Positions 34,141 to 43,364 of a stretch of 64,000 nucleotides of DNA are shown in pieces (position 1 is the stretch's first letter; each line of letters starts with the position of its first letter). The stretch covers positions 814,001-878,000 of the forward strand of contig NZ_RWIV01000001.1 in NCBI RefSeq assembly GCF_003944835.1. Direction: 5' to 3'. Source of the stretch: Bacillus sp. HMF5848. Lineage in GTDB: Bacteria > Bacillota > Bacilli > Bacillales > HMF5848. A program made the position numbers and the translations under genes. The notes beneath the pieces were generated by a model. It saw only the letters and a list, made by a program, of their open reading frames with translations. It was not told where the DNA came from and did not search any database.

Positions 34141-36459
34141 ATGTATTATAGAATAATTCGTAACGACATTATGAAGAGCAAAGTTATAACGCTGACAACT
34201 ATGATATTTGTCGCTGCCGCAGCTATGCTTGTATCTCTCGCAGCAATCCTTATTGTAAATCTTTCAGGCGCAATAGACACGCTTATGACGCAGGCGAAAA
34301 CTCCGCATTTTATGCAAATGCATTCTGGTGAACTTGATACTTCGCGGCTTGCAGCTTTTGCGGAACAGAACAGCAATGTAAATGAATTTCAGGTGCTTGA
34401 ATTTTTAAACGTTGACGGTGCGCAGATTATATTTGATGGGCGTTCACTTGCAGATAATATTCAGGACAACGGTTTCTCCATGCAGAGTGAGAAATTTGAT
34501 TACCTTCTTGATCTTAACGGAAACATCATACATGTAAATGACGGTGAGCTTTATGTTCCAATAGCATACATGAGGGACAACACTGCAAATGTAGGTGATA
34601 AGGCTGTAATTGGCGGAAAGGAATTTACTGTGTCGGGATTTCTGCGCGACTCGCAGATGAATTCGACTCTCTCTTCATCTAAGAGATTTCTTATTAGTGA
34701 TAATGATTACGCGGAGATAAGAGGCATCGGGAGTATAGAGTATTTGATTGAGTTTCGATTAAAGGATGATTCAGCGCTTGGCGCATTTGAAGCCGCTTAT
34801 ACTTCCGCAGGACTTGAAGCAAACGGTCCGACAATTACATATCCACTTTTTAAAACAATTAACGCCATTTCTGACGGTATGATGATTGCAGTTATCCTTC
34901 TTATCAGTATCCTTGTCGTAGCAATCGCATTTATGTGTATCCGCTTTACGCTGCTTGCAAAAATTGAGGATGACTACCGCCAAATTGGTGTTATGAAAGC
35001 AATCGGATTGCGTGTTTCCGACATAAAGAAGATTTACCTTGCAAAATATGCGGTGGTTGCAGCGGTAGGCAGTATTCTCGGTTTTGCGCTTTCGTTTGTG
35101 TTCAGAGGTATGCTACTTGAAAATATTCGTCTTTATATGGGGGCAAGCGAAAATGCCTCTTTTGCTTCACTTTTTGGAATTATCGGTGTACTGCTAATTT
35201 TTCTTGCTATTCTTGCTTATGTTAGTGCAGTACTGAGACGATTTCGTAAAATATCCGCGGCGGAAGCAATCCGCTTTGGTGCTTCACAGGAAAAATTCAC
35301 AGGAGGAAAGCAACTTCGCCTGAGCGGAAATAAACTAATGAACACGAATATTTTCCTTGGTATCAAAGATGTTCTCGCTAGGAAAAGACTTTATGCAACA
35401 ATGCTTACGGTGCTTGTACTTTCGGTGTTCATCATTATTGTTCCGCAAAACCTGTACAACACTATATCCGCAAAAAGCTTTATCACGTATATGGGGATAG
35501 GAAACTCTGATATACGCATTGATATTCAGCAAACAGATAACATTGCTTATAAGGCTGCTGACATTTTAAAGACGATAGATAGCGATAGTGTTGTTTCAAA
35601 ATATGCTCTACTTACAACAAAGACATTCAAAGTAAAGAAGGATGAAGGATCAGAAGGAAATATAAAAATTGAACTTGGCAATCATTCAATATTCCCTGTT
35701 AAATACTCCGTGGGCCGAGCACCCACAGCAGATAATGAGATTGCTCTCTCTGTTATAAACGCTAATGAGTTAGGCAAAAAGGTGGGAAATCTCATAACGT
35801 TGGTGATTGAGGAACAGGAGCAAGATTTCATAGTAAGTGGAATATATTCCGACGTTACAAACGGTGGCAAAACAGCAAAAGCTGTTTTTACTGATAATTC
35901 AGCGGACGTTATGTGGAGTGTTATTTCCGTAGAGCTTTCGGATAAATCTCTTGTCGTCAAAAAGGTTACAGAATATGCTGACAGGTTTACTTTTGCAAAG
36001 GTGTCCGACATTGATGAATATATTAAACAGACATTTGGATCAACAATGAACTCTATTAAAATGGCCTCCTTTGCCTCTATAGCCGTTGCATTATTTATTG
36101 CGATGCTAGTTACACTGTTGTTCATGAAAATGCTAGTTACAAAGGACAAATATTCTATTGCGGTCATGAAAGCGCTCGGTTTTACAAACGCAGATATTAA
36201 GGTGCAGTATACTTCGCGTTCAGTTTTCGTTCTAGTTATTGGAATTGTTCTTGGCACACTTCTAGCAAACACTTTAGGAGAGGTGATTGCGGGCGTGGCT
36301 ATCTCTTCGTTCGGAGCATCATCGTTTAAGTTTGATGTCAATCCGTTTTCAGCGTATCTGCTTTGTCCACTTCTCATGGTATGCTCAGTACTTTTCGCAA
36401 CTATGATTGGTACATCAGGCGCAGGGCAAATACAAATATCTGCAAATATAAAGGAGTAG
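34141..36459 (+). CDS. FtsX-type ABC permease, two-domain
   Basis: A 772-residue ABC exporter permease. Residue 16 onwards is an N-terminal helix, followed by an outer domain to about residue 245. FtsX domain 1 lies at 250-375 (ILLISILVVAIAFMCIRF, then IGVMKAIGLRVSDIKKIYL), a helix and second outer domain follow from about 415, and FtsX domain 2 lies at 640-765 (VMKALGFTNADIKVQY). The repeated 'IGVMKAxG' element confirms the duplication. A weak AGAGGTGA precedes the ATG. Codons such as GCG, CGC and CTG are commoner than in neighbouring genes, suggesting transfer. Its ATPase follows 3 bases later. Such pairs often export peptides or lipids. Confidence 0.85.
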   Translation: MYYRIIRNDIMKSKVITLTTMIFVAAAAMLVSLAAILIVNLSGAIDTLMTQAKTPHFMQMHSGELDTSRLAAFAEQNSNVNEFQVLEFLNVDGAQIIFDGRSLADNIQDNGFSMQSEKFDYLLDLNGNIIHVNDGELYVPIAYMRDNTANVGDKAVIGGKEFTVSGFLRDSQMNSTLSSSKRFLISDNDYAEIRGIGSIEYLIEFRLKDDSALGAFEAAYTSAGLEANGPTITYPLFKTINAISDGMMIAVILLISILVVAIAFMCIRFTLLAKIEDDYRQIGVMKAIGLRVSDIKKIYLAKYAVVAAVGSILGFALSFVFRGMLLENIRLYMGASENASFASLFGIIGVLLIFLAILAYVSAVLRRFRKISAAEAIRFGASQEKFTGGKQLRLSGNKLMNTNIFLGIKDVLARKRLYATMLTVLVLSVFIIIVPQNLYNTISAKSFITYMGIGNSDIRIDIQQTDNIAYKAADILKTIDSDSVVSKYALLTTKTFKVKKDEGSEGNIKIELGNHSIFPVKYSVGRAPTADNEIALSVINANELGKKVGNLITLVIEEQEQDFIVSGIYSDVTNGGKTAKAVFTDNSADVMWSVISVELSDKSLVVKKVTEYADRFTFAKVSDIDEYIKQTFGSTMNSIKMASFASIAVALFIAMLVTLLFMKMLVTKDKYSIAVMKALGFTNADIKVQYTSRSVFVLVIGIVLGTLLANTLGEVIAGVAISSFGASSFKFDVNPFSAYLLCPLLMVCSVLFATMIGTSGAGQIQISANIKE

Positions 36460-36462
36460 CTT

Positions 36463-37221
36463 ATGAAAAAGATTATGATCGGTGAAAATATTGTAAAATC
36501 ATTCGGAAAGGGCAATGAAAAGCATAGTGTTCTTGACGGTGTGTCTGTAGAGGTTGTAGAGGGCGAGTTTGTTTCAGTTATGGGACCTTCAGGATCGGGG
36601 AAATCGACACTGATGTTTGCGCTGAGCGGAATGGATAGTGTTGACAGTGGATATATCACTTTTGACGGCAAGGATTTGTCGGCACTTAAGGAAAATGAGT
36701 TGGCCGACATACGAAGAACAAAAATGGGCTTTGTTTTTCAGCAGCCGACTATGCTGAATAATTTAAATATCTTCGATAATATTATTCTGCCATTAATGCG
36801 TAACAATAGAAAGAAAGCTGAGGAGATTACTGAAAAAGCAAAAACGCTCATGGAAAAGGTAGGGATATCGGAATTAGAAAATCGTGATATAACCCAGGTT
36901 TCGGGGGGACAGCTTCAGCGGGCTGGAATATGCCGAGCACTTATGAGCGATCCGATAATCATCTTCGGCGATGAGCCAACGGGTGCTCTTAACTCAAAGT
37001 CTTCGCAGGAGATTATGGATATATTTTCTGAAATCAATGCGGATGGAACGACGATTATGCTTGTTACTCACGACGCAAAGGTTGCGGCGCGGACGGAGCG
37101 TATTTTGTTTATGCGAGATGGGAAAATCGTGAGTGAATTAAAGCTGCCGAGGTTTGATGGAACAAATATTGATGGCAGGATTGAGCAAGTAACTGTGAAA
37201 ATGTTGGAAATAGGAATATGA
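36463..37221 (+). CDS. ABC transporter ATPase partner of the FtsX permease
   Basis: The ATPase of the exporter. Walker A is GPSGSGKST near residues 44-52, the signature is VSGGQLQRAG, Walker B is IIIFGDEP, and the H-loop is LVTHD. The D-loop reads GALNSKS, with Asn where Asp is usual; that variant also occurs in some peptide exporters. AAGGAG lies at the end of the permease gene, so translation is coupled. No cognate kinase or regulator is adjacent, unlike the Bce module at 7.8 kb. Confidence 0.9.
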   Translation: MKKIMIGENIVKSFGKGNEKHSVLDGVSVEVVEGEFVSVMGPSGSGKSTLMFALSGMDSVDSGYITFDGKDLSALKENELADIRRTKMGFVFQQPTMLNNLNIFDNIILPLMRNNRKKAEEITEKAKTLMEKVGISELENRDITQVSGGQLQRAGICRALMSDPIIIFGDEPTGALNSKSSQEIMDIFSEINADGTTIMLVTHDAKVAARTERILFMRDGKIVSELKLPRFDGTNIDGRIEQVTVKMLEIGI

Positions 37222-37305
37222 TTTGTCAGTTTCGAAGTTCACTAATTTTGCTAGAACTAGTCAATTCTTCTTTTAGTGAATTCTTAAAAATCAAATAAAA
37301 CATTA

Positions 37306-37352
37306 ACGGTTCTCCTGTTTATTTTGAATCACGAAGAAAGCAGGAGAACCGT
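37306..37352. terminator. Long-loop hairpin between convergent genes
   Basis: ACGGTTCTCCTG at 37306-37317 pairs perfectly with CAGGAGAACCGT at 37341-37352 around a 23-base loop. The outer part (AGAACCGTCCCC) matches motifs at 21381 (inverted) and 39573. It lies between the ABC ATPase and the HAD gene. Confidence 0.55.
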
Positions 37353-37362
37353 CCCCGTGTCG

Positions 37363-38028
37363 CTATGCGAAGATTGCCCATTTGTTTTGTTGTGCAATTT
37401 TTATCATGTCTTCTTTTGGATTAACGACAATAGGATGAGTGACAAAGTTCAATAAAGGGATGTCACTTTCACTATCCGCATATGCCCATATCTCTTTTGT
37501 GGAGGCTTCGGTTAAGTGCTGCTGCTCAATCCATTCATTTAATTTTTCCACTTTTGCATCTCCATTGATGATCCTGCCGATTTCACCAGTACATAATCCT
37601 TTTTCATTAAATAATAATTCAGTACTTAAAATATGTACGTCCAATAGTAATTCTTTCGTAAAAGCTTTTAAAAAAGGTTCCAGTGCTCCAGATAATACAA
37701 TCACTGTATCACCCTTTCTTTGATGGTCCCGAATTTGTTGGACGAGACTTTCGTGAATATCCTCTTTACTAAAATTAACAAGCTCTTGAAAGAAATCATT
37801 TAATTCAGCAGTTGTTTTTCCTTTAAAGGTTTTAGCAAACGCCTTAAAAAAATCATGTCGAAACTTAGTTTTCCCCTGCACAGCACCAGAAGCTAACGCC
37901 TTTAATAGTCCTGCTGCTACGATTACCCATTGTTTCGAAGAGAATTTTTTCTGACCAATATGAAACATTGCTTTGAAGGAATTTCCTTGATATAACGTAC
38001 CATCGAAATCAATTGTAACGATTGCCAA
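37363..38028 (-). CDS. HAD-superfamily phosphatase (subfamily IB)
   Basis: A haloacid dehalogenase-fold phosphatase, 221 residues. Motif I is TIDFDGTLYQG (nucleophile Asp at about residue 7), motif II is VIVLSGA, and motif III/IV is YADSESDIPLL, with Lys in a GDAKVEKL segment. The helical cap between motifs I and II is of the C1/IB type seen in phosphoserine phosphatase-like enzymes. No signal peptide. Substrate is unknown. Confidence 0.85.
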   Translation of the reverse strand: MAIVTIDFDGTLYQGNSFKAMFHIGQKKFSSKQWVIVAAGLLKALASGAVQGKTKFRHDFFKAFAKTFKGKTTAELNDFFQELVNFSKEDIHESLVQQIRDHQRKGDTVIVLSGALEPFLKAFTKELLLDVHILSTELLFNEKGLCTGEIGRIINGDAKVEKLNEWIEQQHLTEASTKEIWAYADSESDIPLLNFVTHPIVVNPKEDMIKIAQQNKWAIFA

Positions 38029-38208
38029 TGCTTAACACCCCACTTTTTAATAAGTAGTATAGGGTAGTTTGATTCGAATGTAAAATAATTGGAAGTTAAC
38101 ACATAGAAATTATTTTTACTACCTGATACTAATACTTAGTGTTATATTTCTGTTTTTCTTAGTATACTGTTAATAATGATGTTTCTCTAAAAAGGAGTGG
38201 TATACAAT

Positions 38209-39066
38209 TTGGCAAAGGGTAAAATTGCTTTTATAACAGATAGCACAGCTTACTTGACAGATGAGTTACGTAATCATCCTGATGTATATATTGTGCCAAT
38301 GATTATTATTTCGGAAGGAGAGCAATACGAGGATGGTGTCGACTTATCTGCTGATGAGTTGTACGACATTATTCGTAAAAACAAGGAAGTACCGAAAACC
38401 TCTCAGCCTTCTGTTGGTAAGTTTGTAGAATTATACGAAATGTTAAAGAGCGATTATGATCAAGCAATCGCTATTCACGTTTCTCATAAATTAAGTGGCA
38501 CGATTTCAAGTTCTGCAGCAGCGAAAGAGCAGGTGGGGTTTGATGTTGAAATCGTGGATGCTCGTTCTCTCTCATTCACAATTACTGAGCTTTTAACAAA
38601 AGGCCTGCAACTAGTAGAAAAGAACTTAGATGTGAGTAAAATAGCTAACGAGCTTCGGAATCAAGTAACTACGAGTAAAAATTTAATTCTTTTAGGAAAA
38701 CTAGATCAGTTATATAAAGGGGGAAGAATGTCAGGTGCGCAGTTCTTATTAGGAAACCTTCTTCAAATTAAGCCTATTCTTTCTATTAATAATGAAGGGG
38801 AACTCGAATTATATGAACGTGTGCGATCAGAGAAAAAAGCAACTGCCAAAATAGTAGAGTTAATAAAACAATCGAGTGAAAGTACCTCTGTAAAACAAGT
38901 TGGTATTATGCATGGGAATGAATTGCAAAAGGCGTTAGAGTTGAAAGATATGATTAAGGAAACTCTTCCACAGCTTAATATTGTCATAGGTGAAATCAGT
39001 TCATCATTAGCTGTTCATGCAGGTGAAGGTTCATTAGCAGTGTTTTGGCATGAGGAGAAAAGCTAA
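38209..39066 (+). CDS. DegV family fatty-acid-binding protein
   Basis: A DegV-fold protein that binds a fatty acid and in several Firmicutes serves the FakA/FakB fatty acid kinase as its lipid-presenting subunit. Key elements are IAFITDSTAYL at the start, KTSQPSVGKF, HVSHKLSGTISS and DQLYKGGRMSG. The TTG at 38209 is preferred, 11 bases after AAAGGAG; the GTG at 38197 overlaps the ribosome binding site. The product would be 285 residues, the usual length. A terminator follows. Confidence 0.88.
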   Translation: MAKGKIAFITDSTAYLTDELRNHPDVYIVPMIIISEGEQYEDGVDLSADELYDIIRKNKEVPKTSQPSVGKFVELYEMLKSDYDQAIAIHVSHKLSGTISSSAAAKEQVGFDVEIVDARSLSFTITELLTKGLQLVEKNLDVSKIANELRNQVTTSKNLILLGKLDQLYKGGRMSGAQFLLGNLLQIKPILSINNEGELELYERVRSEKKATAKIVELIKQSSESTSVKQVGIMHGNELQKALELKDMIKETLPQLNIVIGEISSSLAVHAGEGSLAVFWHEEKS

Positions 39067-39111
39067 TGTAATGTGTAAAAGCATATAGCAATCTACTAAT
39101 TTACCAAATAA

Positions 39112-39143
39112 AAAAGACGTCCTATGAAAAGGACGTCTTTGCG
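39112..39143 (+). terminator. Terminator after the DegV gene
   Basis: AAAGACGTCCT at 39113-39123 pairs perfectly with AGGACGTCTTT at 39130-39140. Confidence 0.8.
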
Positions 39144-39590
39144 TATTGCGGCGAGAGACAGCACTCCACATTTGTGCCTGCCCTAAGGCGCGTCAATCTC
39201 GTCTTATGCAATTCAGCTCATCGCTTGACTAGTATACCATGTGGGCTAGCATTGGTCTATAAGGATTTTAATGGAATTTCAAGACATTTCAGTATTGATC
39301 GTTACGAAGGAAGCGTGCGAACATTATAATGCAATCCGCTTTAGATGCGAAGTAGGAAGTGGAATCTTCCCGCGCTTTCTTTGGAAGCAGGAGAATCGGC
39401 CGAGATTGGTGAACAGTTACAAGAGTGGGAAAAGAGAAGGGAATCATCTACTGTATGTAGTTGATTCCCTTCTTCTTTATATCTATATATCGTTAATGAA
39501 TGTGCTGAGTTCAAAAAGGCATGACTTTTTCAGCGCCCTCGAACCGTCTTCCTTCTTCCTTCAAGGCAGAGTAAGAACCGTCCCCATGCA
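39144..39590. other. Spacer with a doubtful 39-codon frame
   Basis: An ATG at 39345 opens a frame to 39464 reading MRSRKWNLPALSLEAGESAE then IGEQLQEWEKRRESS. It has protein-like composition but no ribosome binding site, and its end lies inside the hairpin at 39435-39473, so it may be a gene remnant. A 126-codon frame at 39271 in another register overlaps it and the next gene and looks incidental. AGAACCGTCCCC occurs near 39573. Confidence 0.3.
39435..39475. terminator. Hairpin downstream of the glucosaminidase gene
   Basis: AGAAGGGAATCA at 39435-39446 pairs with TGATTCCCTTCT at 39462-39473; CTAC and GTAG extend the stem inward. It could terminate the minus-strand gene ending at 39591. Confidence 0.65.
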
Positions 39591-40832
39591 TCAATTGTTT
39601 AGCATGCGACTTATGACTGTAACGGCTTGTGCTCTTGTTAAGTTGTTGTAAGGACGGAATGTGCCGTCTGGGTAGCCGATAATGATTTTATGTGCCGCAG
39701 CAGCTTCTATAAATACTATAGACCCATCAACTTTATGAACATCGGTAAATGTAATGTGATCGGTAATAGGTTCATAGGACATGGCACGTGCAGACATAGT
39801 GGCCATTTCACCTCTTGTGATATAGATATTCGGTGAAAACAAGCTTGTTTTCTCAAAAATGTTATTATAGGCGCCTGTTTCTACAAATGGATATGACCAA
39901 TGCGTACTAGGTACATCGAGAAACGTTTCCCCATAGTCCATTAAAGAGTATTGCTTTGCTAGTACAAGCATCTTTACAAATTGTGCCTTTGTAACGTAAT
40001 GATTTGGTCTAAATGTCTTATCAGGATAGCCTTTAATGATGTGTAGTTCTGCTAATTGACGAATAGCATCTTCAGCCCAATGTCCCCTTGCATCGGTAAA
40101 GAACTTTTCATCGTATTGGTACAAATTCCACTGATTCATAATGCTGCTTAAGACACGTTTGTAATAATCCCCACCTAGGTGGTTGTAACCGGATTCAGCA
40201 ATGTTAAACACATACTCATTAGCAGCAAGGTCTAAGCTCATACCACTTGCCAAGAGCTCCTCATACTTATGTAAAGCGGGAAGGTATCTGCTGTTTAATA
40301 GTAGTTTTCCTGCTAAATAGTTTACTGACTCCTCGTATGATGAAAATTCGCGATACCAATTATCTCTTCGTTGTGTTTCATCATATACTTTACGATCGGC
40401 TCCGTAGTCAGCTAGGACAGGTACTGCTCGCTCAAAGTCTTCATCAGGCTGTCCTTGTAGCTGCCATGCGTTAGTGGGATTATAGCCCCAGGCTTTAATA
40501 CCAAATAAATTGTTTGCATAGTGAGCTATTCTTGTTGTGCCATAACCACTTTCTATAATCGCCATCGCAATGATCGCGCTAGCAGGCACGCCCCATGTTT
40601 CATTTGCTTTTACGGCAAGTGGTGTAACTTCTTCAACAAATGCTTGTTGTTGCAGTTGGGTAATGCCGGTCATTGGCAAGTACGCATGACTGTTTCTACC
40701 TAGTTCACTATCTTGATAGGGTAATAGCTTAAAGGTTTCTGCATTACCGTGTTGAGGGAAAACAAAAGAAAAAATCAAAACTACAATGATAAAAGAAGTG
40801 ATGGAGGGAAGGTATTTTGCCATAGTTGCCAT
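39591..40832 (-). CDS. Secreted glucosaminidase with SLH domains
   Basis: A cell-wall hydrolase. A signal peptide occupies about residues 1-31 (ending HGNA). A GH73-type endo-beta-N-acetylglucosaminidase domain spans about residues 60-225, with WGVPASAIIAMAIIESGYG and NNLFGIKAW. Three S-layer homology motifs follow (about 245-290, 305-350, 365-413), including HWAEDAIRQLAELHIIKGYP and GYPDGTFRPYNNLTRAQAV. The enzyme would cut peptidoglycan glycan chains while held by the SLH motifs to secondary wall polymers. It diverges from the LysM-endopeptidase gene, which suggests joint wall remodelling. Confidence 0.9.
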   Translation of the reverse strand: MATMAKYLPSITSFIIVVLIFSFVFPQHGNAETFKLLPYQDSELGRNSHAYLPMTGITQLQQQAFVEEVTPLAVKANETWGVPASAIIAMAIIESGYGTTRIAHYANNLFGIKAWGYNPTNAWQLQGQPDEDFERAVPVLADYGADRKVYDETQRRDNWYREFSSYEESVNYLAGKLLLNSRYLPALHKYEELLASGMSLDLAANEYVFNIAESGYNHLGGDYYKRVLSSIMNQWNLYQYDEKFFTDARGHWAEDAIRQLAELHIIKGYPDKTFRPNHYVTKAQFVKMLVLAKQYSLMDYGETFLDVPSTHWSYPFVETGAYNNIFEKTSLFSPNIYITRGEMATMSARAMSYEPITDHITFTDVHKVDGSIVFIEAAAAHKIIIGYPDGTFRPYNNLTRAQAVTVISRMLNN

Positions 40833-41018
40833 AGTTTATCCTCTTTTCTTTTTGTACTAATCTATGAATAAATTATAGCACGCTCTTATAAATTATTATT
40901 ATGGTAAAATAATGTGTTTATTTACAAAAATAGTAATTTAAATGTCCATTAATTACCTATATTGTTTACGGAGAATTCTAACTATAATTTATTTATAAAC
41001 ATCAAGGAGGGTCATATT

Positions 41019-42068
41019 ATGAAAAGAAAAGTCTTGCTTTCTACTATACTAGCTTTGGGCTTAATGGGAGGTACGTCAGTTTCTGCAGATCATACAACTA
41101 GTTATACGATTCAAAGTGGGGATACATTTTGGACATTGTCTCAAAAATTTAACGTTTCTTATGCAGATATATTGGCTGTTAATCCAGACGCAAATCCTTA
41201 CAACTTATACATAGGTTTACGGGTGCAGATTCCTGTGAATCACACAGATAAAACATACGACATATATATCATACAAAGCGGCGATACATTTTGGACGTTG
41301 TCACAAAAATTTGATGTTCCATATTCAGATATATTAGCTGCCAATCCAACAGTGAATCCTTATAATCTTATAATTGGACAAACTGTTAACATTCCAAAAA
41401 AAGAAGTTCAGCCACCTGAAGGTAATACAAATACGTATGTAATTCAACCCGGAGATACGTTCTGGGTTATAAGCCAAAAGTTAAATATTCCATATACAGA
41501 GCTATTAGCTGCTAACCCAAATGCAAATCCATATAATTTATATCCTGGTTTAGTTATACAGCTACCAGCTAAAAATACTGAGTCTGTTAATGCACCAGCT
41601 TCATATGCAGATGGCTATTTTCCTCTGAAACCAGGAAGCTATCAACCTTTTACTAATACGTACGGTGATGGAAGAACGTATAATGAGGATGGTACATTAA
41701 CGAGAAAGCATGAAGGTATTGATATGATTGCCCCAATTGGTACTCCGGTTTATAGTGTGTACGATGGTGTCGTGATAAATAAAGGTTGGAACACATATGG
41801 TGGATGGCGTTTAACGGTGAAAACGCCTGATGGAAAAACAGCATTTTATTATGCTCATATGTCTAAATACGCCCCAAATGTAGAGATAGGTAGTAACATA
41901 ACAAAAGGTCAATTAATCGGTTATGTAGGAGATACAGGATATGGCCCTGAAGGAACGAGTGGTCAATTTGTAGCCCACTTACATTTAGGTATGTATGACA
42001 TTACGAACGGATATACAGCCGTTAATCCATTTTATCATTTAAAATACTGGGAAACTCTTAATAATTAA
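41019..42068 (+). CDS. Secreted LysM/M23 endopeptidase
   Basis: A cell-wall endopeptidase. The signal peptide ends near residue 23 (TSVSA). Three LysM domains (about 28-70, 83-126 and 142-186) share the pattern IQSGDTFWTLSQKF...NPYNL. A C-terminal M23 zinc metallopeptidase domain has the zinc ligands in KHEGIDM near residue 231 and AHLHLGM near residue 321. It would bind glycan chains and cut peptide cross-bridges. The ATG at 41019 follows AAGGAGGG; the frame is open 19 codons upstream but without a ribosome binding site. Confidence 0.93.
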   Translation: MKRKVLLSTILALGLMGGTSVSADHTTSYTIQSGDTFWTLSQKFNVSYADILAVNPDANPYNLYIGLRVQIPVNHTDKTYDIYIIQSGDTFWTLSQKFDVPYSDILAANPTVNPYNLIIGQTVNIPKKEVQPPEGNTNTYVIQPGDTFWVISQKLNIPYTELLAANPNANPYNLYPGLVIQLPAKNTESVNAPASYADGYFPLKPGSYQPFTNTYGDGRTYNEDGTLTRKHEGIDMIAPIGTPVYSVYDGVVINKGWNTYGGWRLTVKTPDGKTAFYYAHMSKYAPNVEIGSNITKGQLIGYVGDTGYGPEGTSGQFVAHLHLGMYDITNGYTAVNPFYHLKYWETLNN

Positions 42069-42074
42069 CATTAG

Positions 42075-42114
42075 GACCTCCTGTACTTTCATAGAAAGTG
42101 CAAGAGGTTTTTTG
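42075..42114 (+). terminator. Terminator after the LysM/M23 gene
   Basis: ACCTCCTGTACTTTC pairs with GAAAGTGCAAGAGGT, with small bulges, followed by TTTTTT. Confidence 0.75.
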
Positions 42115-42204
42115 ACGTGTAGCAAAAAGTGAACCTAGGCCGGCGCTGTCATGTAGCCTTCGTTTTCCGTACTAAAAAGTGTAAATAGGGTATATTTCAT
42201 CATA

Positions 42205-42852
42205 ATGGTCAGCGGAGCCATTTATTTTTACGTATTAAGCAGAAACCCCAAGGGTGTACCAAGGTATGAATATGTAATAGCTATATTTTTACCAGTTTGG
42301 TCAGGAGCAGCCTATTTATCCATTGCATTAGGACAAGGGTTTGTGAACTATAATGAAAAAATTGTTTATTTTGCGAGGTATTTAGATTGGGTCGTAACAA
42401 CACCATTGTTATTGCTTGCACTTGCCTTAACAGCCATGTTTTATAGAAAAGAGAAAGATAAGGCTATCATTGCCACTCTCATTGGGGCGGATGTTTTTAT
42501 GATTTTAACCGGGCTAATCGCTGATTTTTCCCCAGCACCACAAAAATATATCTGGTACGTTCTTGGTGTAATAGCACTTGTCATTATTTTATATACGATT
42601 TGGTATCCATTAAGAAAAATCGCAGCCATGTCTGGTCCAAAGCTAAGTAGGCACTACAAAAGAACAGCACTTTATCTGACAGCTTTTTGGATATTGTATC
42701 CTATGGTATGGTTACTAGGCCCCTAAGGTTTGAACGTAATGCAAAACTTAACTGATGTGGCAGCTTTTATTATTTCACCTATTTTTTCTAAAGTAGATTT
42801 TAGTATTTTAGATTTGGCAGGTTTAAGAAAACTGGACACCCTAAGCAATTAG
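42205..42852 (+). pseudogene. Xenorhodopsin-type opsin gene with an in-frame stop
   Basis: A microbial rhodopsin closest, by motif, to Anabaena sensory rhodopsin. Shared stretches are SRNPKGVPRYEY, FLPVWSGAAY, ARYLDWVVTTPLLLL (helix C; Arg58, the counter-ion position Asp61, Trp62), SGLIADFS and LYPMVWLLGP (helix F). The frame stops at TAA (42724-42726) just after that GP, where the Anabaena protein has Ser, and continues unbroken to 42852 with helix G: FIISPIFSKVDFSILDLAG. This holds the retinal-binding Lys (196 if the stop is counted). Pro192 sits four residues before it, as in Anabaena, in place of the Asp of proton pumps. Helix A seems to begin about 13 codons before the ATG, without a start codon. 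Confidence 0.85.
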
Positions 42853-42854
42853 AA

Positions 42855-42895
42855 AAAAACAAGGTTAACATAACGAATATGTAGCCTTGTTTTTA
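42855..42895 (+). terminator. Terminator after the opsin gene
   Basis: AAAACAAGG at 42856-42864 pairs with CCTTGTTTT at 42885-42893; CATA and TATG pair inside the loop. A T-rich tail follows. It lies 3 bases after the stop at 42852, the natural end of the full opsin frame, which supports the idea that the gene once extended to there. Confidence 0.78.
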
Positions 42896-43364
42896 TTTCT
42901 CTTAATATTTAAAGCAACGCCCAACGCTCTCATAATTTGAATGTCGCTGGATTGTATTACTCATAGAATTGAATCTATTTAATGATTTGTTTTACCACCT
43001 CCATCTGCGGGTCTCTGTCCTGTAATATATCCTTAATTGTTGTATAAGCCTTTTGATATGCAGATAAGTTGCTTCAGCAGGTAAACTAGCATTTAGACGT
43101 TTAGATCATGACACGAAATGAATACAAGAAAGCGGCATCCTCCAAAAGCCTCATGGTTAGGCGGGTAAAATTGCTAGAAAATACGGTACAACGAAATGAC
43201 AACTGGATGTGTCATGTGGGCAGATTGTGTTATGTGAATAATGCTAAATACAACAAAGTCAAGAATAAGAAAAAATTAATAATTAAATTTATTAGTGGGG
43301 TTTTGTAATTCGACAAAATCTTATACAATTAGTATATTACATCTGGACTATTGAGGCGATTTTT
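42896..43364. other. Spacer with a possible minus-strand gene remnant
   Basis: No complete gene is seen. On the minus strand, 42975-43073 reads SNLSAYQKAYTTIKDILQDR then DPQMEVVKQIIK before a stop. That looks like a genuine protein end but has no start. A plus-strand frame at 43108 (66 codons) has no ribosome binding site. GACAAAATCTTATACAAT near 43312 resembles the region before the second HD-GYP gene. Confidence 0.35.

Noticed and set aside
35682-36710. 342-codon open frame on the minus strand
   Set aside because: It lies wholly antisense to the ABC permease and ATPase genes, lacks a ribosome binding site and has Ser/Thr-Ile-rich composition typical of a mirrored frame.
39271-39651. 126-codon plus-strand frame
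   Set aside because: It crosses a hairpin and the end of the glucosaminidase gene, and its amino acid sequence shows no protein character.
43108-43308. 66-codon frame before HD-GYP paralogue 1
   Set aside because: No ribosome binding site; Lys/Asn-rich sequence expected from AT-rich DNA.
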